NCBI GenBank assembly: GCA_018268915.1
Contig: JAFDVQ010000006.1
Location: 558,001-622,000 of the forward strand
Origin: Acidobacteriota bacterium
GTDB taxonomy: Bacteria > Acidobacteriota > Terriglobia > Terriglobales > Acidobacteriaceae
Direction: 5' to 3'
DNA length: 64,000 bases
Shown: positions 1 to 9,197 of the stretch, in pieces
Numbering within the stretch: position 1 is the first letter of the stretch
Layout of the letters: each line of letters starts with the position of its first letter
Position numbers and translations under genes: made by a program
Notes under the pieces: generated by a model
The model's input: only the letters and a program-made list of their open reading frames with translations
Database searches by the model: none
What the model was told of the DNA's origin: nothing

Positions 1-2
1 TC

Positions 3-2138
3 ATCCAGAACCAGCCCACCGACGGCGCTCCCGCCACCCAGAACACTGAGGTCTGGCTTGCTCGCACCGCCAGCGCGCTCTACGTGGTCTTCATCTGCTT
101 CGACCAACACCCCGAGCAGATCCGCTCTCATCTCGCCCGTCGCGAAAACATCCAGAAAGACGACTGGGTCTCGGTCCTTCTCGATCCCTTCCAGGACCAC
201 CAGCGTGGCGTTCGCTTCGAAGTGAATCCCGCCGGCGTGCAAGCCGATGCATCCTGGACCGAAGCTGTCGGCCCCGATTACAGCTACGACCAGGTCTGGA
301 ACTCCGACGGCCGCATCACCAGCAACGGCTGGATGGCCCTCATATCCATCCCCTTCCGCAGCCTCCGTTTTCCCGCCGCAGGTCGCGACTGGGGCGTCAT
401 CTTCTGGCGCAGTTTCCCCCGTAACAGCGAAGTCGACTTCTGGCCTCGCGTCAATGCCAGCGTCAGCGGAATCCTCAGCCAGGAGGGCGCACTACAAGGC
501 ATCAAAGGCGTCACCGGTTCGCACAATGTTCAGCTAAATCCCTATGTCCTCGGCCAGAACGTGCACGTCCTCGACCAGCTCGATCCCAGCAATCCTAACT
601 TCAGCACCCGCAACGCCGAAGCCACCGCCGGCGGCGAGGCAAAAGCCGTCTGGCGCGACTCCATCGTCTTCGACGCCACCTTCAATCCCGACTTCAGCGA
701 CGTCGAAAGCGACCAGCCGCAGTTCACCGTCGACCAGCGCTACCCCGTCTACTTCCCTGAACTCCGCCCCTTCTTCCTCGAAAACGCCAGCTACTTCGCC
801 ACGCCCCTCACGCTTCTCTACACGCGCAACATCATCCGCCCCGACTGGGGCCTTCGCGTCACCGGCAAAGCCGGACATACCAACCTCGGCTTTCTCGCCA
901 TTGACGACCGGCAGCCTGGCCGCACCATCGAGCCCGGCGATCCGCTCCACGACAACAAAGCCGGCTTCTACGTTGGCCGCGTCTCCCACGACATCGGCGA
1001 GGGATCAAATTTCGGCCTGATGTACACCGATGAGGAATTCGGTGGCGGATGGAACCGCATCGGCGGAGCCGATCTCACCTGGCGGGCCGATAAGCATTGG
1101 ACCGTCCTCGCGCAGATGGTCGAAAGCTCAACACATCACAGCGAGTCCGACAGCGCCGCAGACATCTTTCCTCCCGGCTACTCCGCCGGTCCCGCCGCCG
1201 ACATCCAGGTCAACCGCAGCGGCCACGCCTTCAATATGTTCGACGAGTTCCAGGACATTAGCCCCGGCTTCAAAACCCTCACCGGCTTCCTCCAGACCGC
1301 CAACATCCGCAGCAACCACCTTCACGCCAACTACCAGTGGTATCCGAAGAAGAGCACCGTTCAGTCGTTCGGCCTCGAGCTCAACCAGCAGATCGCCTTC
1401 GACCACCAGCACAATCGCGTCTACCGCTACACCACCTTCGACCCCTTCTGGCTCCTCACGCGCAGCATCGTCCTCGCCCCTCTCTTCGGCGAAAACTCCG
1501 ATACCGTTGGACCTCAGAACGGCTATCCGCTCGCATCCAACCGCAACTTCACTGAGAACTTCGCCGGCTTCGTCGCGCGCGGCCAGCCCTGGTCCATGTT
1601 GAACTTCAACATCATCGCCCTGCGCGGCGGCAACGTGAACTACAACCCGGTCGCCGGCTCGAACCCATTCCTCATGGACCAGCAGACCGTGCAGGCAATC
1701 TTTAGCATCAATCCGCTGCGTCAACTCACGGTCGACAACACCTGGCTTTTCGATCGCGACAAATCCGTCAGTGACGGCCAGCTCGTCTACGAGATCGAAG
1801 TTTTTCGCACGAAGCTCAACTACCAGTTCACCCGCGCCTGGTCAGCGCGCATCATCGCCGAGTACGACTCCACGCTCGCTAATCCCCTCGAGACCTCATT
1901 GCAGCGCACCAAGCAGATCCAGACCCAGGCCCTGCTCACCTGGCTCCCGCATCCCGGCACCGTCATCTACGCCGGCTGGAACAACGACCTGCAGAACTTC
2001 AACCACTCCCTCTGCACCCTCCAGCCCACCGCAACTCGCCAGTGCGACCCAGCTTTCCCGATCCTTCCGCGCGGTCCCGACTTCCTGAACGACGGCCGCC
2101 AGTTCTTCATCAAAGGCAGCTACCTCTTCCGCTTCTGA
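3..2138 (+). CDS. CBM9-like / DUF5916 outer-membrane-type protein, 5' end missing
   Basis: The reading frame is open from base 3, so the gene begins upstream of the window; the GTG at 84 is only an internal codon. The visible 711 codons start inside a CBM9-like (DOMON-type) beta-sandwich, roughly the first 170 residues, with the family features VWLARTAS..LYVVFICFD and DPFQDHQRGVRFEVNP. The rest matches the DUF5916 pattern often fused to this domain. The C-terminus ends in alternating hydrophobic residues and a terminal Phe (GSYLFRF), typical of an outer-membrane beta-barrel. The family is abundant in Acidobacteriota and is presumed to bind or import glycans or other polymers, but no substrate can be read from the sequence. 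The family call is confident, the function is not. Confidence 0.85.
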   Translation: MQNQPTDGAPATQNTEVWLARTASALYVVFICFDQHPEQIRSHLARRENIQKDDWVSVLLDPFQDHQRGVRFEVNPAGVQADASWTEAVGPDYSYDQVWNSDGRITSNGWMALISIPFRSLRFPAAGRDWGVIFWRSFPRNSEVDFWPRVNASVSGILSQEGALQGIKGVTGSHNVQLNPYVLGQNVHVLDQLDPSNPNFSTRNAEATAGGEAKAVWRDSIVFDATFNPDFSDVESDQPQFTVDQRYPVYFPELRPFFLENASYFATPLTLLYTRNIIRPDWGLRVTGKAGHTNLGFLAIDDRQPGRTIEPGDPLHDNKAGFYVGRVSHDIGEGSNFGLMYTDEEFGGGWNRIGGADLTWRADKHWTVLAQMVESSTHHSESDSAADIFPPGYSAGPAADIQVNRSGHAFNMFDEFQDISPGFKTLTGFLQTANIRSNHLHANYQWYPKKSTVQSFGLELNQQIAFDHQHNRVYRYTTFDPFWLLTRSIVLAPLFGENSDTVGPQNGYPLASNRNFTENFAGFVARGQPWSMLNFNIIALRGGNVNYNPVAGSNPFLMDQQTVQAIFSINPLRQLTVDNTWLFDRDKSVSDGQLVYEIEVFRTKLNYQFTRAWSARIIAEYDSTLANPLETSLQRTKQIQTQALLTWLPHPGTVIYAGWNNDLQNFNHSLCTLQPTATRQCDPAFPILPRGPDFLNDGRQFFIKGSYLFRF

Positions 2139-2183
2139 CCGCGCACTTCCACTGCCCGCTTGTGACGACTCCAAATAAACTCG

Positions 2184-2258
2184 GCTGTCATTCTGAGTGC
2201 ACGGGGCTCCAGGCGTAGTCTTCGGCCTGGGGGTGGTAAGCGAAGAATCTGCTTCTCC
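2184..2258. repeat. Dispersed CTGTCATTCTGAG..GAAGAATCTGCTT repeat, copy 1
   Basis: This stretch starts CTGTCATTCTGAG and ends GGTGGTAAGCGAAGAATCTG. It is repeated almost unchanged at 24667-24740, with only the middle hairpin arm (CCAGGC..GCCTGG here, CCACGC..GCGTGG there) differing. The middle segment forms a small hairpin whose two arms covary between copies. Confidence 0.8.
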
Positions 2259-2330
2259 TCGCCTAGCCGGGTGCCCCCGGTCCCTCGCATCTGGGGACCG
2301 GGGTTGTAAAAGCAAGGATCTGGGGTGCCC

Positions 2331-2366
2331 CATCCTAAATTGGTCGTCAGACCAATTTAGGGTGGG
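2331..2366. repeat. Perfect-stem hairpin, possible terminator
   Basis: CATCCTAAATTGGTC (2331-2345) pairs with GACCAATTTAGG (2350 onward), giving a long stem with a 4-base loop. It lies between the 3' ends of two convergent genes. There is no T-tract, so it may be a mobile palindromic repeat rather than a true terminator. Confidence 0.6.
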
Positions 2367-2419
2367 AAGCAATGCTGCTCTCTCAACTCGAGCTCGAGCA
2401 GTCTTCCTGAACGAAGGTC

Positions 2420-3820
2420 CTATTGGCGGATCACAAACTTTCTGTCGCTCTTCAGCGTGCCTTTGTTCGTCGTCACAGTGATCCATCCCGTCGCGGCCCC
2501 ACTCGGTACGACCACCTTCATATATGTAGGAGCAACCGCGACAACCTGTGCACGAACTCCATTGAAGAACGCCTTGCTGTCGCCGCTGAAGTTTTCTCCC
2601 AGAATGTCGACCTGCGTGCCAACTCTTCCATAGCTGGGCAAGTACGAAACGAATGGCGCAAGCCCGAGGTTGTAACTGTAGAAGGTGCTATAGGTGGGCC
2701 CACCCGCATCCATCCCTCGTGTCTCGTTGGCCGTGTCTCCGTACAGAAGCCCGTTGGTGTGCTGGATGAGAGCAACAGGCACGTCGCCCGGGGAGTCTTC
2801 TCCGCTGTTGAAGTTGTGCAGCACGCTGAATTGTCCGCTCGGAGTCAGTCGAAACAAAACTCCCCCGCCCTTCACGTTCAAGCGAATGCTGGTTCCGTAC
2901 AGATTCCCATCCGACCCGAGCACCAGATTGCGCGGAAACGCACCGTCGCTTTCCCCGCTGAAGTTGTGAATCAGCGTGAACTGCCGCGATGGCGATAGTC
3001 TGTAAACCGCTCCGAAAGCACTTAGGCCGTCATCTTGCGTAGTTCCATAAAAGCTGCCGTCATTCGCCTGCACGAGCCAGCCGTTGGGAAAAATGCCATG
3101 CGCTCCGTCAAAGCTGTACACCGTTTCGAAATGACCGTCACGATTGATCCGGAAGATGCTGCCTTTCCCATGCGCCCCGCCAAGCCCCGTCGTTCCGTAG
3201 ATCCATTCGTCAAAACCCTGGATCAGGCGCCCGGCGGCCTTGTCTCTGTCTGCAAAAGAGAAAACATGAAGAACGGTGAAGTTTCCGTTTCTGCTCAATC
3301 GGTAGATCACTGCGTAACTCTCTCCAAGTGAGCTCCCTCCTGAACATCCACCTTCCGTCGTCCCGTAGAAATCGCCGGACATACTTAGGATGGGTGGATT
3401 GAAGGGACACCCGCCGTTGTCGCCTCCCGTAAAGGTGTGAAGCGTCTTCACTGTTCCATCCGGAGTCATCTGGAAAACCTTCCCTACGTTGTAATCAGTG
3501 CCGTACTCTGTAACCCCATAGAAGCGTCCATCCGTCCCCAGCGTCAGGCCGCCGGAAGGATTGAAGAAGTAGTGATTGGAGTCGCCCGGCGCGAACGGGT
3601 GCAGATATGTGAATGTGCCTGAAGTCGTGAATCGAAATACGCCAGGTGAAAACCCCTGCGGCACCCCGGTCCCCAGCAGGTATCCGCCCCGGCTCTGCGT
3701 CAGGAAATCAGAACCCTGGGTGATGATGTTTCTATCGTTCAGGATTCTAAAGTTCTGCGCGAGCGCGGTAATCGCGAGTGCCGGGATCAATGCCGCTGTC
3801 GCTAGTGGACCCGATTTCAT
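2420..3820 (-). CDS. Secreted GloVer-repeat protein with C-terminal IPT/TIG domain
   Basis: The 466-residue protein opens with a signal peptide (residues 1-21, ending ITALAQ). It then carries about eight repeats of the GloVer type, each with a G-x-L-Y-G-T or F-Y-G-T core and a following T-L/V-H-x-F strand. These repeats are predicted to form a beta-propeller-like fold. The last 75 residues look like an IPT/TIG immunoglobulin fold (YGRVGTQVDILGENF). An AGGAG box lies 6 bases before the ATG. Such proteins are common and multiply paralogous in Acidobacteriota, with no known activity; surface or adhesion roles are inference. Confidence 0.85.
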   Translation of the reverse strand: MKSGPLATAALIPALAITALAQNFRILNDRNIITQGSDFLTQSRGGYLLGTGVPQGFSPGVFRFTTSGTFTYLHPFAPGDSNHYFFNPSGGLTLGTDGRFYGVTEYGTDYNVGKVFQMTPDGTVKTLHTFTGGDNGGCPFNPPILSMSGDFYGTTEGGCSGGSSLGESYAVIYRLSRNGNFTVLHVFSFADRDKAAGRLIQGFDEWIYGTTGLGGAHGKGSIFRINRDGHFETVYSFDGAHGIFPNGWLVQANDGSFYGTTQDDGLSAFGAVYRLSPSRQFTLIHNFSGESDGAFPRNLVLGSDGNLYGTSIRLNVKGGGVLFRLTPSGQFSVLHNFNSGEDSPGDVPVALIQHTNGLLYGDTANETRGMDAGGPTYSTFYSYNLGLAPFVSYLPSYGRVGTQVDILGENFSGDSKAFFNGVRAQVVAVAPTYMKVVVPSGAATGWITVTTNKGTLKSDRKFVIRQ

Positions 3821-4056
3821 GGAAAACTCCTCGCTATCCGCGGCGACAGGCTCTCAGTCGTTGCACAGAGATTCGCCCCTGTAGAACGGATAGCTAGCTT
3901 TTGCATCTGTGTTGCCGAGCGCCAGTAGTTGAAGGAGTCGTGCTCTACGGAGTAGGCAGCAGACAGTCAGATGCTGAATTCCTACCGGCGCGTTTTCCCG
4001 TTCGCTCAGCCAGAACCTCTCACCTGCACCTTCAGCTGAGTTGCTACCATCCCCAC

Positions 4057-4698
4057 ATGGACCACTCCACCGGTTACGAATCCGTTGCTCAAGAATTCCT
4101 CGCCCGCAGAGGCCGCACACCCTGCACAGGAATCGGCGCAAAAGAAGTCCGCAGCTGGGCCCGCGGCCTCTCGCCAAAAAGCAGCGTCATCGACATCGGC
4201 TGCGGCCCCGGCTTCCCGCTTACTGCAATTCTCGTCGAAGAAAAACTCGACGTCTTCGCCGTCGATGGATCCGCAGCCTTCGTCGCCGCGTTCCAGCGCA
4301 ATCTTCCCGGAATCCCCATCCTCTGCGAACCCGTTCAGACCTCAAAAATGTTCGACCGCACCTTCGGCGCCGCCCTCTCCTGGGGCCTCATCTTCCTTCT
4401 CAAAGTCGAAGATCAGCACCGACTGATCCAGAGATTTTCTGAGATCCTCGTCCCCGGAGGCCGTCTCCTGTTCACCGCGCCAGCCCCGCCTTGCTCCTGG
4501 ATCGATGTCATGACCAATCTCGAATCCGTCTCCCTCGGTGCGGATGAATACCGGAAGCTCCTCGCCGGCGCCGGCCTCACCGTCTCCGCTGAATACGAAG
4601 ACGAAGGCCAGAACCACTACTTCGACGCCATCAAGAGTGGTCGCAATGAACAACAAATTCAGCGAAGTTCTGATGCTGGCACTGGCAAAGGCTTCTGA
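4057..4698 (+). CDS. Class I SAM-dependent methyltransferase
   Basis: The 213-residue protein has the Rossmann SAM-binding motif I at residues 44-52 (VIDIGCGPG), an acidic residue after strand 2 (VFAVDGS) and a motif near 140 (LVPGGRLLFTAP) typical of small-molecule methyltransferases. The frame is open from 3901, but the upstream 52 codons show no family similarity, so the ATG at 4057 (MDHSTGYES) is chosen. The substrate is not identifiable. The gene ends about 100 bases before the convergent immunity-type gene, with one dispersed repeat between them. Confidence 0.85.
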   Translation: MDHSTGYESVAQEFLARRGRTPCTGIGAKEVRSWARGLSPKSSVIDIGCGPGFPLTAILVEEKLDVFAVDGSAAFVAAFQRNLPGIPILCEPVQTSKMFDRTFGAALSWGLIFLLKVEDQHRLIQRFSEILVPGGRLLFTAPAPPCSWIDVMTNLESVSLGADEYRKLLAGAGLTVSAEYEDEGQNHYFDAIKSGRNEQQIQRSSDAGTGKGF

Positions 4699-4750
4699 TC
4701 CCTCAGCGCGCGCGATTTTCCCTCGCAAATCAGGTAGGTTCCGACAGCAA

Positions 4751-4790
4751 GTTATCGTCCTCAACTTCCGTATAGCCGGTGACTCAACCG
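4751..4790 (+). repeat. 40-base dispersed repeat (GCCGGT family), copy 1
   Basis: This has the shared layout TCCTCAACTTCC, spacer, then TAGCCGGTGACTC. It lies between the 3' ends of the methyltransferase and the CdiI-like gene. Seven other copies are listed separately. Confidence 0.7.
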
Positions 4791-4795
4791 CAAAG

Positions 4796-5110
4796 CTAAT
4801 TCAGCTTCGGCGAAAGAACAGTTGCGACCTGATATAGCCATTCCCTCGCGGCCTTCCCATCGCCGCTTGGAGAGTAACAGCAGCCCAGCTTTCGGAAGAG
4901 AGTTTGTTCCAATTCCTCGTTGTCGTAGCCACAATCAATCAAGCGAAGAATCGCTTGCGAAAGGCGGATAACCTCGGACGGTGATGCGTCGCAGATGTAC
5001 ATTGCCACGATTCCATCTGGGCTTTCTGATTCGCATATCCAGTCTTCGTGGAAGTACGCCGCAAAGAAGTTCCGCAGGGTTTCGCGTTCATCTTCTCGGA
5101 GAGTGTCCAT
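4796..5110 (-). CDS. CdiI_2-type orphan immunity protein
   Basis: The 104-residue acidic protein has the feature LRNFFAAYFHEDW near residues 12-24, which is the signature of the CdiI_2 family (immunity proteins of contact-dependent growth inhibition and other polymorphic toxins). The rest is helical (SEVIRLSQAILRLIDCG). The start is ATG 5110; a TTG two codons upstream is possible. No toxin, CdiA or TpsB-like exporter lies nearby, so it looks like an orphan immunity gene, which commonly protects against kin toxins. The family call rests on remembered motif similarity and the toxin partner is unknown. Confidence 0.7.
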   Translation of the reverse strand: MDTLREDERETLRNFFAAYFHEDWICESESPDGIVAMYICDASPSEVIRLSQAILRLIDCGYDNEELEQTLFRKLGCCYSPSGDGKAAREWLYQVATVLSPKLN

Positions 5111-5204
5111 GCACAATCATCTTGTGTCACGAATGGTGAAAGCAGCAAGAAAATGGCCTCAAGTTACCCATGGCCGGTTATTCGGGCCGCAATCACGGTC
5201 CAGC

Positions 5205-5666
5205 TCAGTTTCCGGCTTTGCGCACGCACAACGCACGCTTGAAGGTGCTGTATCCAAGCATGTCATTGAACCTCTTCCCGCTGTTGAAATCGAATCGGGG
5301 CGCAGACCCGGAAGGTTTTCCGCGTTCATCGTGGTTGCGACTGCTGCTCCATTCATAGCCTGTAAGAAACAGGTTCCCTTTTACGTGCCAGCTTACAGTC
5401 CTGCCGGACCCTGCAGATCCCGGGCTGTCGAAGTTCACGTCATAGATATCCTGCAACTCGTAAATCGTCGCAAGTCTCCAGTTGGAGTACCCCGCTAACC
5501 GGAGATTGCGGCAATACTTTGTTGCCCCCTGCCAGCTCACATCTTTGCCGTTGTCTTTACCGGCCCACATCAGCCCAGATGTATCAACCCAGTACGCTCG
5601 CGATGGCGTCTCACTCAGAGCACAGGAGATTGCGACAACAAGAACGAGCGCGGCGACCCTTCTCAT
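5205..5666 (-). CDS. Secreted DUF1566 / Lcl C-terminal-domain protein
   Basis: The 153-residue protein begins at ATG 5666 with a signal peptide (MRRVAALVLVVAISCALS). The body is one DUF1566 domain: LMWAGKDNG, WQGATKYCRNLRLAGYSNWRL, then WSSS and RALCVRK at the end. The domain is related to the C-terminal domain of Legionella collagen-like protein. The frame is open to 5783, but those 39 extra codons would place the signal peptide internally. Function is unknown; a carbohydrate- or surface-binding role is inference. Confidence 0.8.
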   Translation of the reverse strand: MRRVAALVLVVAISCALSETPSRAYWVDTSGLMWAGKDNGKDVSWQGATKYCRNLRLAGYSNWRLATIYELQDIYDVNFDSPGSAGSGRTVSWHVKGNLFLTGYEWSSSRNHDERGKPSGSAPRFDFNSGKRFNDMLGYSTFKRALCVRKAGN

Positions 5667-5760
5667 GCAAGTCAAAGTTAGCTCAAAAGGCGACCATTCG
5701 GTTTGGAGTCTGTGACACTTCCGCAAGCTGTCCCTGTGTCGCTCCATGCGTTCTGGAGCC

Positions 5761-5823
5761 AATGGTCGCCAACCCGGACCCAAACCAAGAGATTGCTGGT
5801 TCCGAGTTGCCGGTAACTCGGGA
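5761..5823 (+). repeat. Dispersed repeat (GCCGGT family), two-box copy 2
   Basis: Box 2 (ATGGTCGCCAACCCGGAC) is followed by box 1 (GATTGCTGGTTCCGAGTTGCCGGTAACTCGGG). Box 1 here forms a perfect 7-base-pair hairpin, CCGAGTT/AACTCGG, with loop GCCGGT. The same box order and similar spacing recur at 25531-25597. Confidence 0.65.
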
Positions 5824-5852
5824 TTTAGAGCTCAAACTGTAAGATTTGAAAA

Positions 5853-6451
5853 ATGCTTGGTATCGCTATCGGCATCGGCATTTTCGCCCTTGCCTTCGCA
5901 CAATTCATCCTCCTTCGGCGCGTTCGCGACAAGGCCATGATTTCGCTCGCCTCAGAACTCGGATTCGAGTACTCGGGTCGTTCAGTGCCTAAAACATTCC
6001 CAAGGCACGATGAACGTTTTTCGCAAATCAGCAGCATATGGAATGTCAGCCATGGACATCAGAAATCGACGATTGGGGGCGGCCCATCAAGTTCTGGATT
6101 AGCGGCATCTCGCCGGTCGTACACCGATTGATCGCAACGATCGTCGAGGGCGAGAGTTGGCAGCTTCTCGTATATGACCTGAATGCGCCCCACAGTAGCC
6201 CCGCTGTCTATGTCCTTTCCAAGAACTTTCTACCAAAGCTCTCGTCCTCTTGCAGACAGTCTCTCGGGGTAGTAGGGCTCACCCAAGCAGGGAATCCTGT
6301 AATCGCGGGAAACGACGCTGCATGTACTGGCGAGGCGCACAAACGATGGAAGGTAAAGCAGGACGCTGCAGAGCAATATGCGCGGGCGCTTCCAATGCCA
6401 CAGCATGAGGTAATCATGCTTCTTGCGCCTCGACGTCCGCCAACTTTATGA
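5853..6451 (+). pseudogene. Probable broken gene, N-terminal membrane anchor
   Basis: Frame 3 runs from ATG 5853 to 6131 and encodes a transmembrane helix (residues 2-22) followed by LASELGFEYSGRSVP and FSQISSIWNV. These resemble membrane-anchored unknown proteins seen in Acidobacteriota, but the frame then degrades. A second frame runs from ATG 6038 to 6451 (VHRLIATIVEGESWQLLVYDL) and overlaps it by about 90 bases. The simplest reading is a frameshift near 6060-6130 in one gene. Two unrelated small genes are the alternative. No clear ribosome site precedes 6038. Confidence 0.35.
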
Positions 6452-6655
6452 CGGCCAGTGGCGTCGCGGGAACCATTTAACGTGCGTTCTGAGCCTATCG
6501 TCGGCAACACGTACATTACCGTCCGGTTAAATAAGCTCAACAGGACCTCTACCCCAATTCAGGCACTGAGTGCCGGCCATGGGCCTTGGCAGCCCTTTCT
6601 CCGCCATGCAAGCAGGTTGAGAACGAGAATCTCGGATGAACATCATCTGACACGT

Positions 6656-7681
6656 TCATATCGGCAGCGGATTTCTCTCGGGGGTGTTTCGTTGGTGCCA
6701 GTAGGGATAGGCGGGCTGCACAGCGCTTGCTGCATCAAGCTTCGATACCTGCTCGGCGGTCAGGTTCCACCCCACTGCCCCGAGGTTCTGCTTGAGCTGC
6801 TCTTCGTTGCGCGCGCCAAGAATGATCGAAGAGACCGTCGGACGCTGCAGAAGCCAGTTCAGCGCGATTTGCGGAACAGTCTTGCCGGTCTCGGCCGCCA
6901 CTTCATCCAGCGCGTCGACAACCTTATACAGATACTCATCCGGCATCTGCGGTCCGCCTGCCGCTGCTTTGTGAAGGCGGCTCTGATCGGGCAGGGTCTG
7001 GCCTCGGCGTAGTTTTCCGGTGAGACGTCCCCAGCCGAGCGGGCTCCAAACCAGTGCGCCGACTTTCTCCTGCTGGCCGAGGGGCATCAGTTCCCACTCG
7101 TAATCGCGGCCGATAAGCGAGTAATACACCTGGTGGCCAACGTAACGAGGCCATCCATATCGGTCGGCGACGGCGAGCGACTTCATCAAGTGCCATCCGG
7201 AGAAGTTTGACGCTGCGGTATAGCGGACCTTGCCCTCGCGAACGAAGGACTGAAGCGTGTCCTGCACCTCTTCAATCGGAGTGAGGGCGTCGAAGGCGTG
7301 CATGTGGTAGATGTCGATGTAATCCGTCCCCAGCCGCTTGAGGCTGGCTTCAATCGCCCGCCGCATTCTGAATCGCGACGTTCCCGCATCGTTGGGTCCC
7401 TCGCCAATTCGGAAGTAGGTTTTGGTGGAGATAAGAACCTTATCGCGCCGGCCTTCGAGCGCTTTGCCCAGGATCTCTTCGGAGCGCCCATCGGAGTATC
7501 CATCGGCGGTATCGAAGAGATCGACGCCGGAGTCGAGGCATAGATCGATGAGTCGGCTGGCTTCGGCAACATCGGTGTTGCCCCAGGCTTTGAAGAACTC
7601 GTTACCGCCGCCGAATGTGGCGGCTCCAAAACTCAGAACGGGGACCTTGAGGCCTGAGCCTCCCAGAAGTCTGTATTCCAT
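6656..7681 (-). CDS. Aldo/keto reductase
   Basis: The 341-residue protein is a complete NADPH-dependent aldo/keto reductase (TIM barrel). It begins MEYRLLGGSGLKV at ATG 7681; 27 upstream codons in frame lack similarity. The catalytic tetrad is visible: Asp and Tyr in FDTADGYSDG, Lys in LISTKTYF, and His in IYHMHAFD. The C-terminal NADPH-binding segment (SSIILGARNEEQL) is typical. It is transcribed away from hisS with about 100 bases between the starts. Substrate is unknown; it resembles general stress and YajO/YhdN-type reductases. Confidence 0.9.
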   Translation of the reverse strand: MEYRLLGGSGLKVPVLSFGAATFGGGNEFFKAWGNTDVAEASRLIDLCLDSGVDLFDTADGYSDGRSEEILGKALEGRRDKVLISTKTYFRIGEGPNDAGTSRFRMRRAIEASLKRLGTDYIDIYHMHAFDALTPIEEVQDTLQSFVREGKVRYTAASNFSGWHLMKSLAVADRYGWPRYVGHQVYYSLIGRDYEWELMPLGQQEKVGALVWSPLGWGRLTGKLRRGQTLPDQSRLHKAAAGGPQMPDEYLYKVVDALDEVAAETGKTVPQIALNWLLQRPTVSSIILGARNEEQLKQNLGAVGWNLTAEQVSKLDAASAVQPAYPYWHQRNTPERNPLPI

Positions 7682-7778
7682 GGCGTTTTGGATTAGAGCG
7701 GGGAGGAGGAGGATGCATTGAGTTTCGGTTACGGCGCGGTGGAGGGCGCGTTTCGTGGGCATTTAAACTAGAGGAGAT

Positions 7779-9071
7779 ATGGCCACTTTGAAAGCTGTGC
7801 GCGGGACGCGTGATCTTTTGCCGCCGGAAACCGCGCTTTGGAACCGGATTGAGGCGACGGCGCGCGATGTGTTTGCGCGGTACAACTTTGGGGAGATTCG
7901 GACGCCGATCATTGAAGATACCTCGCTTTTCTCCCGCAGCGTAGGGGAAGAGACGGACATCGTCTCAAAAGAGATGTTCACTTGGCAGGATCGAGGCAGG
8001 TTGCGCTCAGATCATGCCCAGTCGTTGACGCTGAGGCCAGAGAACACAGCCGGGGTTGTCCGCGCTTACGTCGAGCACAAGCTCGGAGATGCAGGTCAGT
8101 TGCAGAAGTTCTATTACATCGGGCCGCAGTTCCGGCGCGAAAGGCCTATGAAAGGCCGCTACCGCCAGTTCTCCCAGATCGGCGCCGAGGTCATCGGGCC
8201 GCCTCACGCAGGGAGTGAATCGCCTCTCCGCGACGCGGAAGTCCTCGAGATGCTCGCCACCCTGCTCGACGAGCTCGGCATCAACGGTTGGACCCTCGAA
8301 TTGAATTCCGTCGGCTCAGCGGCCGACCGTGCCCGCTACAACGAGACGCTACGGCAGGCGCTGATTCCAGTAGCGCCAAAAATGTGCGAAGACTGCCAGC
8401 GCCGCGCCGTGACCAATCCGCTGCGCGTGCTCGACTGCAAAGTCCCCGAAGACCAGCCCATCATCGACACGCTGCCAAAAATCGCCGACTCGCTCGACGA
8501 CGACTCAAAGTCCCACTTCGCCGCCGTGACCGCCGCTCTCGACGCAGCCGGCGTCCCCTACACCCGCAATCACCGCCTCGTTCGCGGTCTCGACTACTAC
8601 ACCCGCACCACCTTTGAATTCACTCACGGCGGTCTCGGCGCGCAGAACGCGCTGCTGGGCGGCGGGCGCTACGACGGGCTGAGCGAGGCGATCGGAGGGC
8701 CGAAGGCTCCGGGCATCGGCTTCGCCATGGGCGAGGACCGCCTGGTTTTGACACTCCAGGCCCTTGAAGCCGCCAAGCCCGAGAAGGCGGATGCCTATAT
8801 CGCTCCGCTGGGCGAGACGGTGAATGCTGCGGCTCTGGCGCTGGCTCGAGAACTGCGACGAGGTGGGCTCACGGTCGAGCTGGGAGACGGATCGTTCCGG
8901 CTGAAGAAGTCGTTTGACGCGGCGGACCGGACGGCCCGGCGGATCATCATCATGGGAGAGGATGAAGTGGCATCCGGTATCCTAACGGTGAAGGACTTTT
9001 CAACCGGAATCCAGACCAAGGTTCCGCGCGCGGAACTGGCGGGCGTCCTGAAGACTCCCGGTGGTAAGTGA
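7779..9071 (+). CDS. hisS: Histidyl-tRNA synthetase
   Basis: The 430-residue class II synthetase charges tRNA-His in the cytoplasm. Class II motif 2 is visible (FRRERPMKGRYRQFSQIGAE), as are the histidine-binding signatures LVRGLDYYTRTTFEF and GGGRYDGL, with a C-terminal anticodon-binding domain (about 330-425). The length is normal. AGAGGAG lies just before ATG 7779. aspS follows in the same direction after about 125 bases that hold palindromic repeats, so the two may be co-transcribed. Confidence 0.97.
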   Translation: MATLKAVRGTRDLLPPETALWNRIEATARDVFARYNFGEIRTPIIEDTSLFSRSVGEETDIVSKEMFTWQDRGRLRSDHAQSLTLRPENTAGVVRAYVEHKLGDAGQLQKFYYIGPQFRRERPMKGRYRQFSQIGAEVIGPPHAGSESPLRDAEVLEMLATLLDELGINGWTLELNSVGSAADRARYNETLRQALIPVAPKMCEDCQRRAVTNPLRVLDCKVPEDQPIIDTLPKIADSLDDDSKSHFAAVTAALDAAGVPYTRNHRLVRGLDYYTRTTFEFTHGGLGAQNALLGGGRYDGLSEAIGGPKAPGIGFAMGEDRLVLTLQALEAAKPEKADAYIAPLGETVNAAALALARELRRGGLTVELGDGSFRLKKSFDAADRTARRIIIMGEDEVASGILTVKDFSTGIQTKVPRAELAGVLKTPGGK

Positions 9072-9114
9072 CGGTTAGTCCGGATATCGAAGCTGGGTCC
9101 TGAGGTTTCCCTCC

Positions 9115-9169
9115 GGGGCTAAAGCCCAAATCTGTTCTAGTCGTTTTGCGGCACGGCTGAAGTCGTGCC
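9115..9169. repeat. Two palindromic repeats between hisS and aspS
   Basis: GGGGCTAAAGCCC (9115 onward) and GGCACGGCTGAAGTCGTGCC (9150-9169) are short hairpins. They belong to a family seen again at 22362-22422, 49231-49332 and 53817-53830. The second covers the GTG at 9165 that would otherwise be taken as the aspS start. Confidence 0.75.
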
Positions 9170-9197
9170 CTTCCAAATCGAGATAGGGATTGGTATT

